From assembly GCA_900105225.1 (NCBI GenBank), contig LT629764.1:2016501-2080500 (forward strand): a stretch of 64,000 nucleotides of DNA, read 5' to 3'. The notes under the pieces are model-generated. The model was given only the letters and a program-made list of their open reading frames with translations. It ran no database searches and was not told where the DNA came from. Below are positions 23,776 to 32,017 of the stretch, in pieces; within the stretch, counting starts at the first letter, position 1, and each line of letters opens with the position of its first letter. A program made the translations under genes and the position numbers. This stretch comes from Paenibacillaceae bacterium GAS479. GTDB lineage: Bacteria; Bacillota; Bacilli; Paenibacillales; Paenibacillaceae.

Positions 23776-24672
23776 ATGGATATGCGGCAGCTCAATTATT
23801 TTGTGACCATTGCACGCGAAGGGCAGATCACGCGAGCAGCCCGCTTGCTGCATATGGAGCAGCCTCCACTCAGTCGCCAGCTGAAGCAGATGGAGGAGGA
23901 GCTCGGCGTCGTGCTTTTCGACCGCGTGGGTCGCAGCCTGCGGCTGACTGCCGCTGGCAAGCTCCTTTTGGAGCGGGCGGAGCGGCTCATGCGCGACTTC
24001 TCGGATACGCTACAGCAGGTGCGGGAGCTGGACGAAGGCATTCGCGGTGTGCTGTCCGTTGGCGCCGTCGTCTCCTGTATCTCGCTGCTGCCGGAGCCGA
24101 TCCGGCAGTTTCACCGCCTTTATCCCGAGGTCACCTTCAAAGTGCATGAAGGGGATCATTTTTCGCTTGGGGAGGAGCTGGACGGCGGCGGCATCGAGCT
24201 GATCATCACACGGCTGCCATTTGAATTCGATTCGGGCCCGTCCGCTTTTGAGACGGCTGTACTGCCATCCGATCCCTTCGCAGCGATCCTGCCGACCGGC
24301 TGGGCGCCGGAGCGGGAAGGGCCCATTACGTTCACAGAGCTGGCCCGGCACCCTTTTCTCACACTGAAAACTGAACGCACAACCGCCATGCACGAAAAGG
24401 TACTTCAGGAATTCCACCGCGTCGATTGCGAGCCGCGTATTCTCTGCGAATGCTCAAGCGTCGCCGTCATCCTCTCGCTCGTTTCCGCTGGCATTGGGGC
24501 AACCGTGCTGCCACGTTCCGTTCTAAATTCATTCCAGATGTCGGATATGGAGCCCCGTGAGCTGGAAGGCGAAAGCTTCCACTCCGAGGTCGGCATCGTT
24601 TGGCGGCGGGATCGCTACCTGTCCAAGAGCGCCCAGCGATTCATCGCCACGTTGTTGGAGGGACGCTTGTGA
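23776..24672 (+). CDS. LysR-family transcriptional regulator
   Basis: 298 residues from ATG 23776 after AAAAGGAGA. N-terminal winged helix MDMRQLNYFVTIAREGQITR, AARLLHMEQPPLSRQLKQME (residues ~1-60), then a substrate-binding domain. Divergent from ilvE with a shared ATAC-N7-GTAT dyad; likely regulates ilvE and itself, but the ligand is unknown. Confidence 0.93.
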   Translation: MDMRQLNYFVTIAREGQITRAARLLHMEQPPLSRQLKQMEEELGVVLFDRVGRSLRLTAAGKLLLERAERLMRDFSDTLQQVRELDEGIRGVLSVGAVVSCISLLPEPIRQFHRLYPEVTFKVHEGDHFSLGEELDGGGIELIITRLPFEFDSGPSAFETAVLPSDPFAAILPTGWAPEREGPITFTELARHPFLTLKTERTTAMHEKVLQEFHRVDCEPRILCECSSVAVILSLVSAGIGATVLPRSVLNSFQMSDMEPRELEGESFHSEVGIVWRRDRYLSKSAQRFIATLLEGRL

Positions 24673-24719
24673 GCTGGAGGAGCTAGGGGAATCCTAACAA
24701 GCGAATTGCAACCCATTAA

Positions 24720-24772
24720 AAAAACGGTCACCCTGCCCCCGGCCTTACGCCAAGGTCAGGATGAACCGTTCC
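24720..24772 (-). terminator. Terminator overlapping the end of the FUSC-like gene
   Basis: Minus strand ACGGTTCATCCTG pairs with CAGGGTGACCGT (mismatches), then TTTTTT. The 5' arm lies in the last codons. Confidence 0.65.
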
Positions 24773-25674
24773 AATTCATTGGCCATGGCATACAGGCTGG
24801 CTCTCGTTTCAAATTCTTCGCGCGTTTCTGGCAATGGCAGCTCCCTATGGTATTCACGGATCGCGCGCAGCCGCTCATGGTAGTCGCGCCCGCCGGGAAT
24901 CGTATTCCAGTGATCCGCCAAATCGTCCAAAAACTCTCCGATCCGCTGTCCCTGCTCCACTCTTGCATCTACCTGGGAGACGAGCGGCATCATCGTTTTC
25001 AGAATATCGACCTGCTTGCGCCGCGTCTCATAGTACGTATAAAACACGCTTCGCCGCCCGCTGAAATCATTCTCCGTCGTCTGAATGCCTAGCGCCCGAG
25101 CCTGCTCCAGCAGTGCCGTCAGCTCCAACAGTTCACGCCCGTCCCAAAGGCTAGTCCCATCCTTCAAATAAACGGCAAGCTCCCGCAAAATGTTCTCGAT
25201 CCGGGTCTCGATCCGCCGTCTCAGCTCCTGAATCTGGCGTTCAACGCCAGGCATGTACAGATTGACAACGAGCGACATGCCGAGACCAATCAGAATGATC
25301 ATCAACTCATTGCCGACAAAAGAAAGCGTCAATCCTTTTTGGACATATACATGCATCATGATGACCGAGCTGCTGGCGATGCCGCCGGTACAGCGCAGCT
25401 TGACGCAAAGCGGAATCAGGATAAGGAAAATCAGCATGAACAGCAGCGCATGATAGCCGATCAGCTCGAACAGCAGGCCCGATACTGTGATCGCTACGAG
25501 GCAAGCCAGCAATCTTTCCCAGATGGCGTTGAATGACTGACGCCTCGTTTTCTGAATGCAGAGCAGCGTGAGGATGCCCGCCGAGGCAAAGTTCAGCAGT
25601 CCAAGCTGCCCAGCGATCAGCACGGATAGGCTGACGCCGATCGCGGTTTTTAAAGTGCGGAATCCAATCCTCAT
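24745..25674 (-). CDS. Aromatic acid exporter family (DUF939/FUSC-like) membrane protein
   Basis: 309 residues from ATG 25674 (AAGGAG 7 bases upstream; the longer frame starts without a site). Four to five N-terminal helices (LKTAIGVSLSVLIAGQL, ILTLLCIQ, LLACLVAITVSGLLF, LLFMLIFLILIPLCV) are followed by a long cytoplasmic helical domain (~residues 145-309). This matches ArAE_1-type proteins such as YgaE/YqjA. Substrate unknown. Confidence 0.82.
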   Translation of the reverse strand: MRIGFRTLKTAIGVSLSVLIAGQLGLLNFASAGILTLLCIQKTRRQSFNAIWERLLACLVAITVSGLLFELIGYHALLFMLIFLILIPLCVKLRCTGGIASSSVIMMHVYVQKGLTLSFVGNELMIILIGLGMSLVVNLYMPGVERQIQELRRRIETRIENILRELAVYLKDGTSLWDGRELLELTALLEQARALGIQTTENDFSGRRSVFYTYYETRRKQVDILKTMMPLVSQVDARVEQGQRIGEFLDDLADHWNTIPGGRDYHERLRAIREYHRELPLPETREEFETRASLYAMANELERFILTLA

Positions 25675-25759
25675 GACTAACTCCTTGTTATCTCTGGCTT
25701 TGACCCGAATTATATCATCCAAGGCTTTGCCTGACTAATCTACTCCACGTTGGGACTCC

Positions 25760-26098
25760 TCCGGCGCGCTCAAGTAGCTTGGACTACTTGCTTCGCTCAT
25801 CGGGGCCGCTTCCGGCGCGTTCAAGTAACTTTGACTACTTGCTTCGCTCATCGGGGCCGCTTTCGGCGCGTTCAAGTAACTTTGACTACTTGCTTCGCTC
25901 ATCGGGGCCGCTTCCGGCGCGCTCAAGTAACTTGGACTACTTGCTTCGCTCGTCAGGGCCGCAATCGAGCGTTTCAAGTAACTTTGACTACTTGCTTCGC
26001 TCATCGGGGCCGCTTCCGGCGCGTTCAAGTAACTTCGACTACTTGCTTCGCTCATCGGGGCCGCTTTCGGCGCGTTCAAGTAACTTTGACTACTTGCT
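25760..26098. repeat. 51-bp tandem repeat array B, 7 copies
   Basis: Seven cores spaced exactly 51 bp (starting at 25771, 25822, 25873, 25924, 25975, 26026, 26077). Each has CAAGTARCTTKGACTACTTG plus CTTCG, the same core as array A, but the other half of the unit is different (CTCATCGGGGCCGCTTYCGG). It begins right after the stop of the gene at 26102 (minus strand) and precedes the FUSC-like gene. The minus frame repeats EASSQSYLNAPEAAPMS, but it has no credible start. Confidence 0.93.
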
Positions 26099-26101
26099 AT
26101 C

Positions 26102-26761
26102 TCAGGCAGATTTGGCCGTAGAGTAAATAACCTTCTCTGAAACAATATGCATGCCAGCTTCTCCTTCAAGCTGTATGGAAAAAACAATTTTATAGTCACC
26201 TACATCTTCAAATTCATAAGAAATATCTTCGCTATTAATCCAAAAATTATTTTTCCCTTGTTCGGGGAAATATTTATCGCCTTTGCGGCGTTCTTCAATC
26301 AACGTCTCCTTCCCATCGGGATTGATGAGAATAAACTTGAAAGCCGCCAGCTCAGCTTCAAGGCTGTCGACCTGTGCAAACACACGGAATTTGATTTTTT
26401 CATCCTTGTAAACGGCTCCAAAAACATTCTTTCCGTCCGTCGTTAACATGTGGACGTTAGGCTTAATTATTTTCGCATCCTGCTTATTCTTGTCCCATAA
26501 TATAATGCTGTTAAACGCATCTTTAACAAACTGGGATGAGAAATATAAGTTGTTATCCAGCAAAAGTGCGGAACTTCCATCCTTAGATGAATTCACTTCC
26601 ACATTATTGATCCACACGCCGATCTGGCGCAGTGCGGGGGCAGCATTCACGGTAGTTACAGCCAAAAGATTGACGATAAAGATGACTACTATGAACTTCT
26701 TTAATCCGGATTTCAGTAGAATCACTCTCCCCATTCTCCGATTAACTCTCTTAAAAATCAT
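26102..26761 (-). CDS. Secreted protein of unknown function
   Basis: Up to 219 residues. Basic N-terminus and hydrophobic FIVVIFIVNLLAVTTVNAA form a signal peptide (cleavage near VNAA). The mature part has IGVWINNVEVNSS and NNLYFSSQFVKDAF, which recall copper-amine-oxidase-like N-terminal repeats in Paenibacillus surface proteins, then a beta-rich domain. The start is uncertain: ATG 26761 has AGGAG only 1 base away, and later ATG 26734 or GTG 26728 could be used. Less GC-rich than neighbours. Array B follows the stop directly. Confidence 0.7.
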   Translation of the reverse strand: MIFKRVNRRMGRVILLKSGLKKFIVVIFIVNLLAVTTVNAAPALRQIGVWINNVEVNSSKDGSSALLLDNNLYFSSQFVKDAFNSIILWDKNKQDAKIIKPNVHMLTTDGKNVFGAVYKDEKIKFRVFAQVDSLEAELAAFKFILINPDGKETLIEERRKGDKYFPEQGKNNFWINSEDISYEFEDVGDYKIVFSIQLEGEAGMHIVSEKVIYSTAKSA

Positions 26762-26996
26762 ACTCCTGTCGGAGAGAGAAGTTTCTCTTATTTTTATAAA
26801 ATATACAAATTATTACTATTATTTCACCCACTAACACTCTAGGATTCGTTAGATTCGGAAAAAACCCATTTCCGCATTCTAAGCCCCGTATGATTCGTTA
26901 GCCGTCAAATGCAGAGCAGAGACCACTTACAAACCACGGGAGCTGAGCGTGAGTTGGGCTTCAACGCAGCTCCTCCCCGAGCCGCAAGCAAGCAAA

Positions 26997-27036
26997 AAAA
27001 CCAGCCGAGCAGTCATGCCTGCTCGGCTGGTTCCCC
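26997..27036 (-). terminator. Terminator of the LanFEG-like operon
   Basis: ACCAGCCGAGCA and TGCTCGGCTGGT form a 12-bp stem with TTTTTTT on the minus strand. Confidence 0.92.
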
Positions 27037-27045
27037 AATGTAAGG

Positions 27046-27780
27046 TTACACCGCGCGCCGCAAGAAGCTGGTCCAACCAGCCCCGAGGAAAACAACAAAG
27101 CTGCCCGCGACCACGATGAACAGCGTTTCAAGCGAGACAGTGAATGCACCTACATCGTAGCGGTCCTGCGGCATCATGGCGAGCAGCGGCTGAGCCCATG
27201 GATACCAAGGAGCGATGTCTTCTGAGTTGGTCACAAGCATATTCGGCAGCGTAAACACAACGTTGACCGCAAGCGGAGCGGCAAAGCTCTGCCAAGCTGT
27301 CGACACCCACAGCTGAAGCGCCGCGAGCGGAAGAGAAGCAAGCCAGCCGTACCCTACAAGCATGCTGATCATTTCCCAAGGTATAGCGTCAATCGGTGCT
27401 CCTTTTAACATCCCTCCAACGAGTATTGCCGCTCCATAAAGCAGTTGCAACAACGCTAATAACGCCGCAAGAACCATCATCTTAGCGAGGTACACCGAGG
27501 AGCGCCGCACCGGCAGCGCGGCCAGCTGCTTCCAACCGCCTGCGGCATGTTCATATCGGCATATAAGAGCGGCACAAATGCCGGTCAACAGCGGCAGGAA
27601 AAACAAGCCATGCACCGTCGCACCGACGGCCAGCGCTTCAAGCCATGTCTGGAGCGGGTCTTTTCCTATATCCAATGGGCTCCAGCCGCTAAGGGCAGCC
27701 AAAATGGGGCTGATCGGCAGCAGCAGCCAGATGATGGAGCGGCGCAGCTTGATCCATTCCGCAGGGAGCAGCTTTTTCAT
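27046..27780 (-). CDS. ABC-2 type permease (LanG-like)
   Basis: 244 residues, six helices. Opens MKKLLPAEWIKLRRSIIWLL, typical of lantibiotic-immunity permeases (MutG/EpiG type). Last gene of a minus-strand set: ATPase, permease, permease, separated by 0-1 bases. Probably removes cationic lantibiotic-like peptides from the membrane, protecting the cell wall. No biosynthesis genes are near, so the role is likely resistance rather than self-immunity. Confidence 0.82.
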   Translation of the reverse strand: MKKLLPAEWIKLRRSIIWLLLPISPILAALSGWSPLDIGKDPLQTWLEALAVGATVHGLFFLPLLTGICAALICRYEHAAGGWKQLAALPVRRSSVYLAKMMVLAALLALLQLLYGAAILVGGMLKGAPIDAIPWEMISMLVGYGWLASLPLAALQLWVSTAWQSFAAPLAVNVVFTLPNMLVTNSEDIAPWYPWAQPLLAMMPQDRYDVGAFTVSLETLFIVVAGSFVVFLGAGWTSFLRRAV

Positions 27781-27781
27781 A

Positions 27782-28498
27782 TCAGCTCACATCCTTCCGG
27801 GCAAAATGCGCATAACCGATCAAAATCACCAGAAGACCCGTTGCCGTACCCGCTCCGGCTATCGTTAAGCCCATTCCGGGCTCCACCACCTGATACGCCC
27901 AACCCCAGGGCGTCCAGTCCGGCAAAGCGATGCTGAACAAGCTCAGCACCATGCCGAGAACGCCGACCGTCATCGGCACTGCCTGATTACTCATCGTGAG
28001 CGACAGCCAGCTCTGTAGAGCGATGAACGGCAGCAGCGCCAAATACGCTAAATACGATTGTTTAAACAGCTCCGCCCAAGGTGTTGAGGAAACCTCCAGC
28101 CCCAGTGCAAGTCCAAAAACGAAGGTGAAAACAAGCAGCAGCGTACAGGAGAAAAGAAGCAGCAGAAGCGTCACAGCCACCTTGCCGGCAAATACTTGCA
28201 GCCGTGTCACCGGCAGCGCGAGCAACTGCTTCCAGCCTCCCGCCGAATGCTCTACACCTGCTGACATAGAAGCGACAAGCGCCAGCCCGATGAACAGCGC
28301 GGGCATTTTCAGCCAGAATACTTGTCCGAGCAGGCCTTCCCAAGGATCGCCAGCATACTGTTCCATCAAATAATCATAGCGAAGCCCATAATTGACGGCT
28401 TGCAGCAGCACAACACCCAGCGGCCCGATGATGGCCAGCGCGACTATCCATTTACGGCGGATTTTCAGCAGCTCCGCTAACAAAACACGAGAGAACAT
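27782..28498 (-). CDS. ABC-2 type permease (LanE-like)
   Basis: 238 residues, six helices, opening LLAELLKIRRKWIVALAIIG. Paralogous to the next permease (both share EHSAGGWKQLLALPV-like segments). Its start overlaps the ATPase stop. Expected to form a heterodimer with the downstream permease. Confidence 0.82.
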   Translation of the reverse strand: MFSRVLLAELLKIRRKWIVALAIIGPLGVVLLQAVNYGLRYDYLMEQYAGDPWEGLLGQVFWLKMPALFIGLALVASMSAGVEHSAGGWKQLLALPVTRLQVFAGKVAVTLLLLLFSCTLLLVFTFVFGLALGLEVSSTPWAELFKQSYLAYLALLPFIALQSWLSLTMSNQAVPMTVGVLGMVLSLFSIALPDWTPWGWAYQVVEPGMGLTIAGAGTATGLLVILIGYAHFARKDVS

Positions 28499-29433
28499 TA
28501 GAGGCTCCCTCCCGTACCGGTCATTTCCAGGAACACACTTTCCAGAGAGGAGCGCTCCTCCTCAACGCGGTAAACTAGATGCCGCTCACGCACAAGCTCT
28601 GCCACAATCGCCGCGACTTCGCGGTCGTCACCACCCGAAACCGTCAGGCCGCGCTCATCTCGCTGCGCCTCATAACCCTGCTCCAGCAGCCGCTTCCAGG
28701 CGGCTTCAGGCTCACTCACGTTCAACCGAATGCGTCCTGCGGTGCGCTGTTTGAGGCGTTCGATACTATCCTGGTACACGAGCTTGCCTGCCGTAATGAT
28801 GCCAACACGAGTCGCCATCTGCTCCACCTCCGACAGCAGATGGCTCGACAGCATAATCGTCACGCCGCGCTCAGTGGGCAGGCTTTTGATCAGTTCGCGA
28901 ATCTCCTGGATGCCAGCGGGGTCCAGTCCATTGGTCGGCTCATCAAGGATGAGCAGGCGTGGATGTCCCAGCAGAGCCGCCGCGATGCCAAGCCGCTGTT
29001 TCATGCCGAGAGAGTAGCCCCTCGCTGCGCGATTCGCGTCCTTTTCCAACCGGACGATGCTCAGCGCCTCCGCAATCCGTTCCTTCGGTACATCGAGAAG
29101 ACGGCGGATGATCTCCAGGTTCTCCCGGCCCGTTAGATGCCCATAATAGGAAGGGTATTCTACCAGCGAGCCCACTTGGCGCAAAATGTTCAGACGATGC
29201 TCCGCCAAATTCTGGCCGAACACCTTAACCTTTCCTCGCGTCGGACGCGCCAACCCTAGCAGCATGCGAATTGTCGTCGTTTTACCCGCGCCATTCGGCC
29301 CTAAAAAACCGTATATATCCCCTTCGCCAAGCTGCAGATCGACCCCGTTTACAACCGCTTTTCCGCCAAGCTTTTTGGTCAGGCCATTCGTTTCCAACAG
29401 CCACTTGCTTGGGCTTAAGTTGTTGTTCCCCAT
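28498..29433 (-). CDS. ABC transporter ATP-binding protein (LanF/BcrA-like)
   Basis: 311 residues from ATG 29433 (AGGAGAGG 9 bases upstream). Walker A GPNGAGKTT, signature SLGMKQRLGIA, Walker B LLILDEPTNGLDPAG, switch His SSHLLSEVEQ. The C-terminal ~90 residues are typical of BcrA/NisF/CprA ATPases. With two permeases it forms a peptide-antibiotic resistance pump. Direct TTTAAC-type repeats upstream suggest control by the adjacent response regulator. Confidence 0.92.
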   Translation of the reverse strand: MGNNNLSPSKWLLETNGLTKKLGGKAVVNGVDLQLGEGDIYGFLGPNGAGKTTTIRMLLGLARPTRGKVKVFGQNLAEHRLNILRQVGSLVEYPSYYGHLTGRENLEIIRRLLDVPKERIAEALSIVRLEKDANRAARGYSLGMKQRLGIAAALLGHPRLLILDEPTNGLDPAGIQEIRELIKSLPTERGVTIMLSSHLLSEVEQMATRVGIITAGKLVYQDSIERLKQRTAGRIRLNVSEPEAAWKRLLEQGYEAQRDERGLTVSGGDDREVAAIVAELVRERHLVYRVEEERSSLESVFLEMTGTGGSL

Positions 29434-29476
29434 ATGATTCATCCTCTCCTCACCTCTTCCTCTATCGTAGCGACTA

Positions 29477-29519
29477 AAGGTTAAAAGCCGGTCAGGACGA
29501 AGGTTAAATAACGTTTAAA
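29477..29519 (-). promoter_or_regulatory. Candidate response-regulator box upstream of the ABC genes
   Basis: Minus strand TTTAAAC-GTTA-TTTAACC (29519-29501 region) is an 11-base-period direct repeat. A further TTTAACCTT lies at 29485-29477, 23 bases on. The same arrangement occurs at 31742-31760 before the regulator gene. Confidence 0.55.
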
Positions 29520-29536
29520 AATCAGTGGGCGAATCA

Positions 29537-30937
29537 TTAGCCAGATGGCGATTCAACTCGTTCGGAATCCCGCCTGATCGCGATGATCGTGCCGGTTGAT
29601 CCGGAGCGGACGTGCTTGTGAAGATTCTGTTCAACAAGCATAAGATCGACAATGGCGAGGCCAAGGCCAGTGCCTTTGAAGGTGGACTCCGCATCCATGC
29701 CGAGGCCACGGTCCTCGACCACTAACGTCCCGCTGTTTTCCGGCAACAAACGAACGGCGACATAACGGCCGGATGCGGCATGGCGCAGTACATTTTGCAG
29801 CAGATTGTCTACCACTCGCTCCAGCCATTGTGGATCAGCCCGCCACCAAACAGGCTCCTCCGGCAAATCCGAGTCAAGCTCTATCTCAGCCTGCTCAAGG
29901 ACGGGATACCAAGCGGCCAGTTGAGTACGCAATAATCTAGCTATATCGATGCGTTGGGGGCGGTAAGGGTATTTGCCAGCGACGAGCAGATTGTACGAAA
30001 AAAGATTTTCCATCAGCTCGGACGTATAGTCCAGCTTGCCGATCATGAGCTGCAAGGACTCCTTGCCCTGCGCGCTCAAATCCTCTCGCCCCAGTGTGTG
30101 CGCATGAGCACGGATGACGGTGAGCGGCGTGCGCAGGTCATGCGCAAGCCTCATAACAAGATCGCGGCGCAGCGCTTCCTCCGCCCCCTCACGGCGACGT
30201 GATTGCTCCAGCTCGCGGATCATGCCGTTGAAGCTTTGCTCCAGCCGACCGATCTCATCACTGCCCGAAAGGGCGACCGGCAGCGGCAAGCCGCTCTCCG
30301 ATGGTAGCTCCATCGCTGCCTGCAGCCGCACGAGACGCCGCCGAATGCGAATAAAGAATAGGAAGGAGACGAACAGGTACAAAGTGAGCATGATCATCAC
30401 ACCGATCGCGTACACCGTGCTGCCGACTCCGTCTAGCCTTTGGGAGTAAGGAAGAGTTAGGTAGCGGGGCACCTCCACGACGATGAAGCCTTCGCTGCGG
30501 CTATCGCCGACGAAAGAGACAACCGTGTAGCGAACGCCGCTCACTGCTTCTTTCATATACTCAACGGTGTAGGCGGCCGACCACTGGGCAGGGAGATCAT
30601 GGCGTGCGGGAATGGCGTCATGAAGCCTGCCCTCCCCGTCGACGCGGAATACTTTGGAGCGCGGATATTTCTGTATCCATGCTTTAAGCCGGGCCGCTGC
30701 CTGCTCCTTGCTCTCGCCGCCCATAGCAGCCGCTTCCGCTTCCCAAGCCAGACGAAGCTTGGTCGTATTGGAGTAAATGGAAGGCGCAGCTGGCGGATGG
30801 AGCCAGCTCAGCGACGTCATCGTCGCTAAGCCGACGAGCGAGAGCAACAGTGGCAGCATGACAAGCGCGGAGAGCACAATTAGGCTGTAGCGAGCGATCA
30901 GCGACGGACGCCGCAGCTTTTGGATAAGCTTTTTCAT
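29537..30937 (-). CDS. Sensor histidine kinase
   Basis: 466 residues. Two helices (~20-42 and ~172-198) flank a ~130-residue extracytoplasmic sensor, then HAMP (~198-250). HisKA has MRLAHDLRTPLTVI with His266; the ATPase domain has DNLLQNVLRHA, VVEDRGLGMD and GTGLGLAIV. Its ATG overlaps the regulator stop. The large sensor domain differs from the intramembrane BceS type and fits CprK/NsaS-like sensing of peptide antibiotics (inferred from the adjacent LanFEG-like pump). Confidence 0.93.
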   Translation of the reverse strand: MKKLIQKLRRPSLIARYSLIVLSALVMLPLLLSLVGLATMTSLSWLHPPAAPSIYSNTTKLRLAWEAEAAAMGGESKEQAAARLKAWIQKYPRSKVFRVDGEGRLHDAIPARHDLPAQWSAAYTVEYMKEAVSGVRYTVVSFVGDSRSEGFIVVEVPRYLTLPYSQRLDGVGSTVYAIGVMIMLTLYLFVSFLFFIRIRRRLVRLQAAMELPSESGLPLPVALSGSDEIGRLEQSFNGMIRELEQSRRREGAEEALRRDLVMRLAHDLRTPLTVIRAHAHTLGREDLSAQGKESLQLMIGKLDYTSELMENLFSYNLLVAGKYPYRPQRIDIARLLRTQLAAWYPVLEQAEIELDSDLPEEPVWWRADPQWLERVVDNLLQNVLRHAASGRYVAVRLLPENSGTLVVEDRGLGMDAESTFKGTGLGLAIVDLMLVEQNLHKHVRSGSTGTIIAIRRDSERVESPSG

Positions 30938-31617
30938 GAGGGACGCACCCGATAGCCGATGCCCCGTACCGTCTCGACCAACCGCGGATTGGCGGGATCA
31001 CGCTCGATTCGTTCCCGAAGGTAGCGGATGTGTACCATGACGGTTTTGTCGCCCTCCAAATAAGACTCGCCCCAGACCGATTCATAAATCTGCTCTTTAG
31101 TCAGGATGCGCCCGGGGTTGCGCAGCAGAAACAGCAGAATTTGCAACTGCTTCGGCGTCAGCGCAATTTCCTCTCCACTCTCCGCATCAGTGACCGTCAG
31201 CTCGCGCGGTCTCACCTCCAGATGGCCGAGCCGCACAGGCTGATCCTCTCCTTTGCCAAAACGTCTCAGCAGTACCTCGACCCGTGCCCCCAGCTCATCA
31301 GGGTGGAAAGGCTTTGTTACATAATCATCTGCAAAATGCAGGCCTTGCAGCTTGTCTTCGACGGCCGAGCGGGCGGAGAGCATGAGAATCGGCAGACCCG
31401 GGCAGCATTTTTTCAGCTTTTGGCCAACGGTAAAACCATCCAGCCCCGGCAGCATGACATCGAGAATCGCCAAGTCAGCATCCGCCGCCAACTCCTCCGC
31501 GCCCTCTCCGCTGGGCAGCCACTCCACCTCGTACCCGCGTTCCTTCAGATCGCGCGACAGCCAGCTGCCGATGTCAGGATCATCCTCGATATAAAGCAGT
31601 TTTGCTTTGCCGTTCAT
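30934..31617 (-). CDS. OmpR-family response regulator
   Basis: 227 residues. Receiver with EDDPD and phospho-acceptor Asp53 (AILDVMLPGLDG), Lys in VTKPFHPDEL. Winged-helix C-terminus (LTPKQLQILLFLLRNPGRIL, VMVHIRYLRERIE, ETVRGIGYRVRPS). Forms a two-component system with the kinase and probably controls the downstream ABC transporter and itself through TTTAAC direct repeats. Confidence 0.95.
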   Translation of the reverse strand: MNGKAKLLYIEDDPDIGSWLSRDLKERGYEVEWLPSGEGAEELAADADLAILDVMLPGLDGFTVGQKLKKCCPGLPILMLSARSAVEDKLQGLHFADDYVTKPFHPDELGARVEVLLRRFGKGEDQPVRLGHLEVRPRELTVTDAESGEEIALTPKQLQILLFLLRNPGRILTKEQIYESVWGESYLEGDKTVMVHIRYLRERIERDPANPRLVETVRGIGYRVRPS

Positions 31618-32017
31618 AGTTGCTTCCCCCTGCTTAAGTTCTTATATTAAGTTATCCAATAAATGTAATATAAGGAAATTTCCTCAGCGAATATATCGTT
31701 CATTCTTCTCTTCATCATAGCCTTCTCATCTGTCCTCGCGGAAGTTAAAATTCGTTTAAAGGCGGGGATGAAGCATCAGCCGGGTCGTCTCCAGAAAGAA
31801 ATGAAGTCTCATAAGTAATCCTTAAATCCGACCATTACAACCAATTGGCATGTCTTTATTTATGATGAAGCAAAGGCCTTGGCCTGGGATGCGGAGCGGT
31901 AGCTAGCGATCCGAAAACCTAGGACTTCAGGAGCATATTCCAGATCGGCGCACAACTGCAGCGGCGATAAGCGCGTCCAACTGTGTCGAGAACCCACACA
32001 GGAAGGAATTTGCTCTT
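31618..32017. other. Intergenic region before the SLH-CAP gene
   Basis: 400 bases without a gene. The first half holds the regulator's promoter region. The second half is probably the leader of the + strand gene. It has short stretches (CTTAAATCCGACC; GGTAGCTAGCGATCC) that recall cyclic-dinucleotide riboswitches, but not enough conserved elements to call one. Confidence 0.35.
31742..31760 (-). promoter_or_regulatory. Candidate response-regulator box upstream of the two-component genes
   Basis: Minus strand TTTAAACGAATTTTAACTT: an 11-base-period direct repeat matching 29501-29519 at most positions, about 125 bases before the regulator start. Confidence 0.5.

Noticed and set aside
25735-26199. 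154-codon minus-strand repeat frame over array B
   Set aside because: It starts inside the secreted-protein gene in another frame and has no ribosome site.
31800-32000. Possible cyclic-dinucleotide riboswitch before the SLH-CAP gene
   Set aside because: Only fragments of the c-di-AMP and c-di-GMP consensus are present and in doubtful order. A covariance-model search would settle it.
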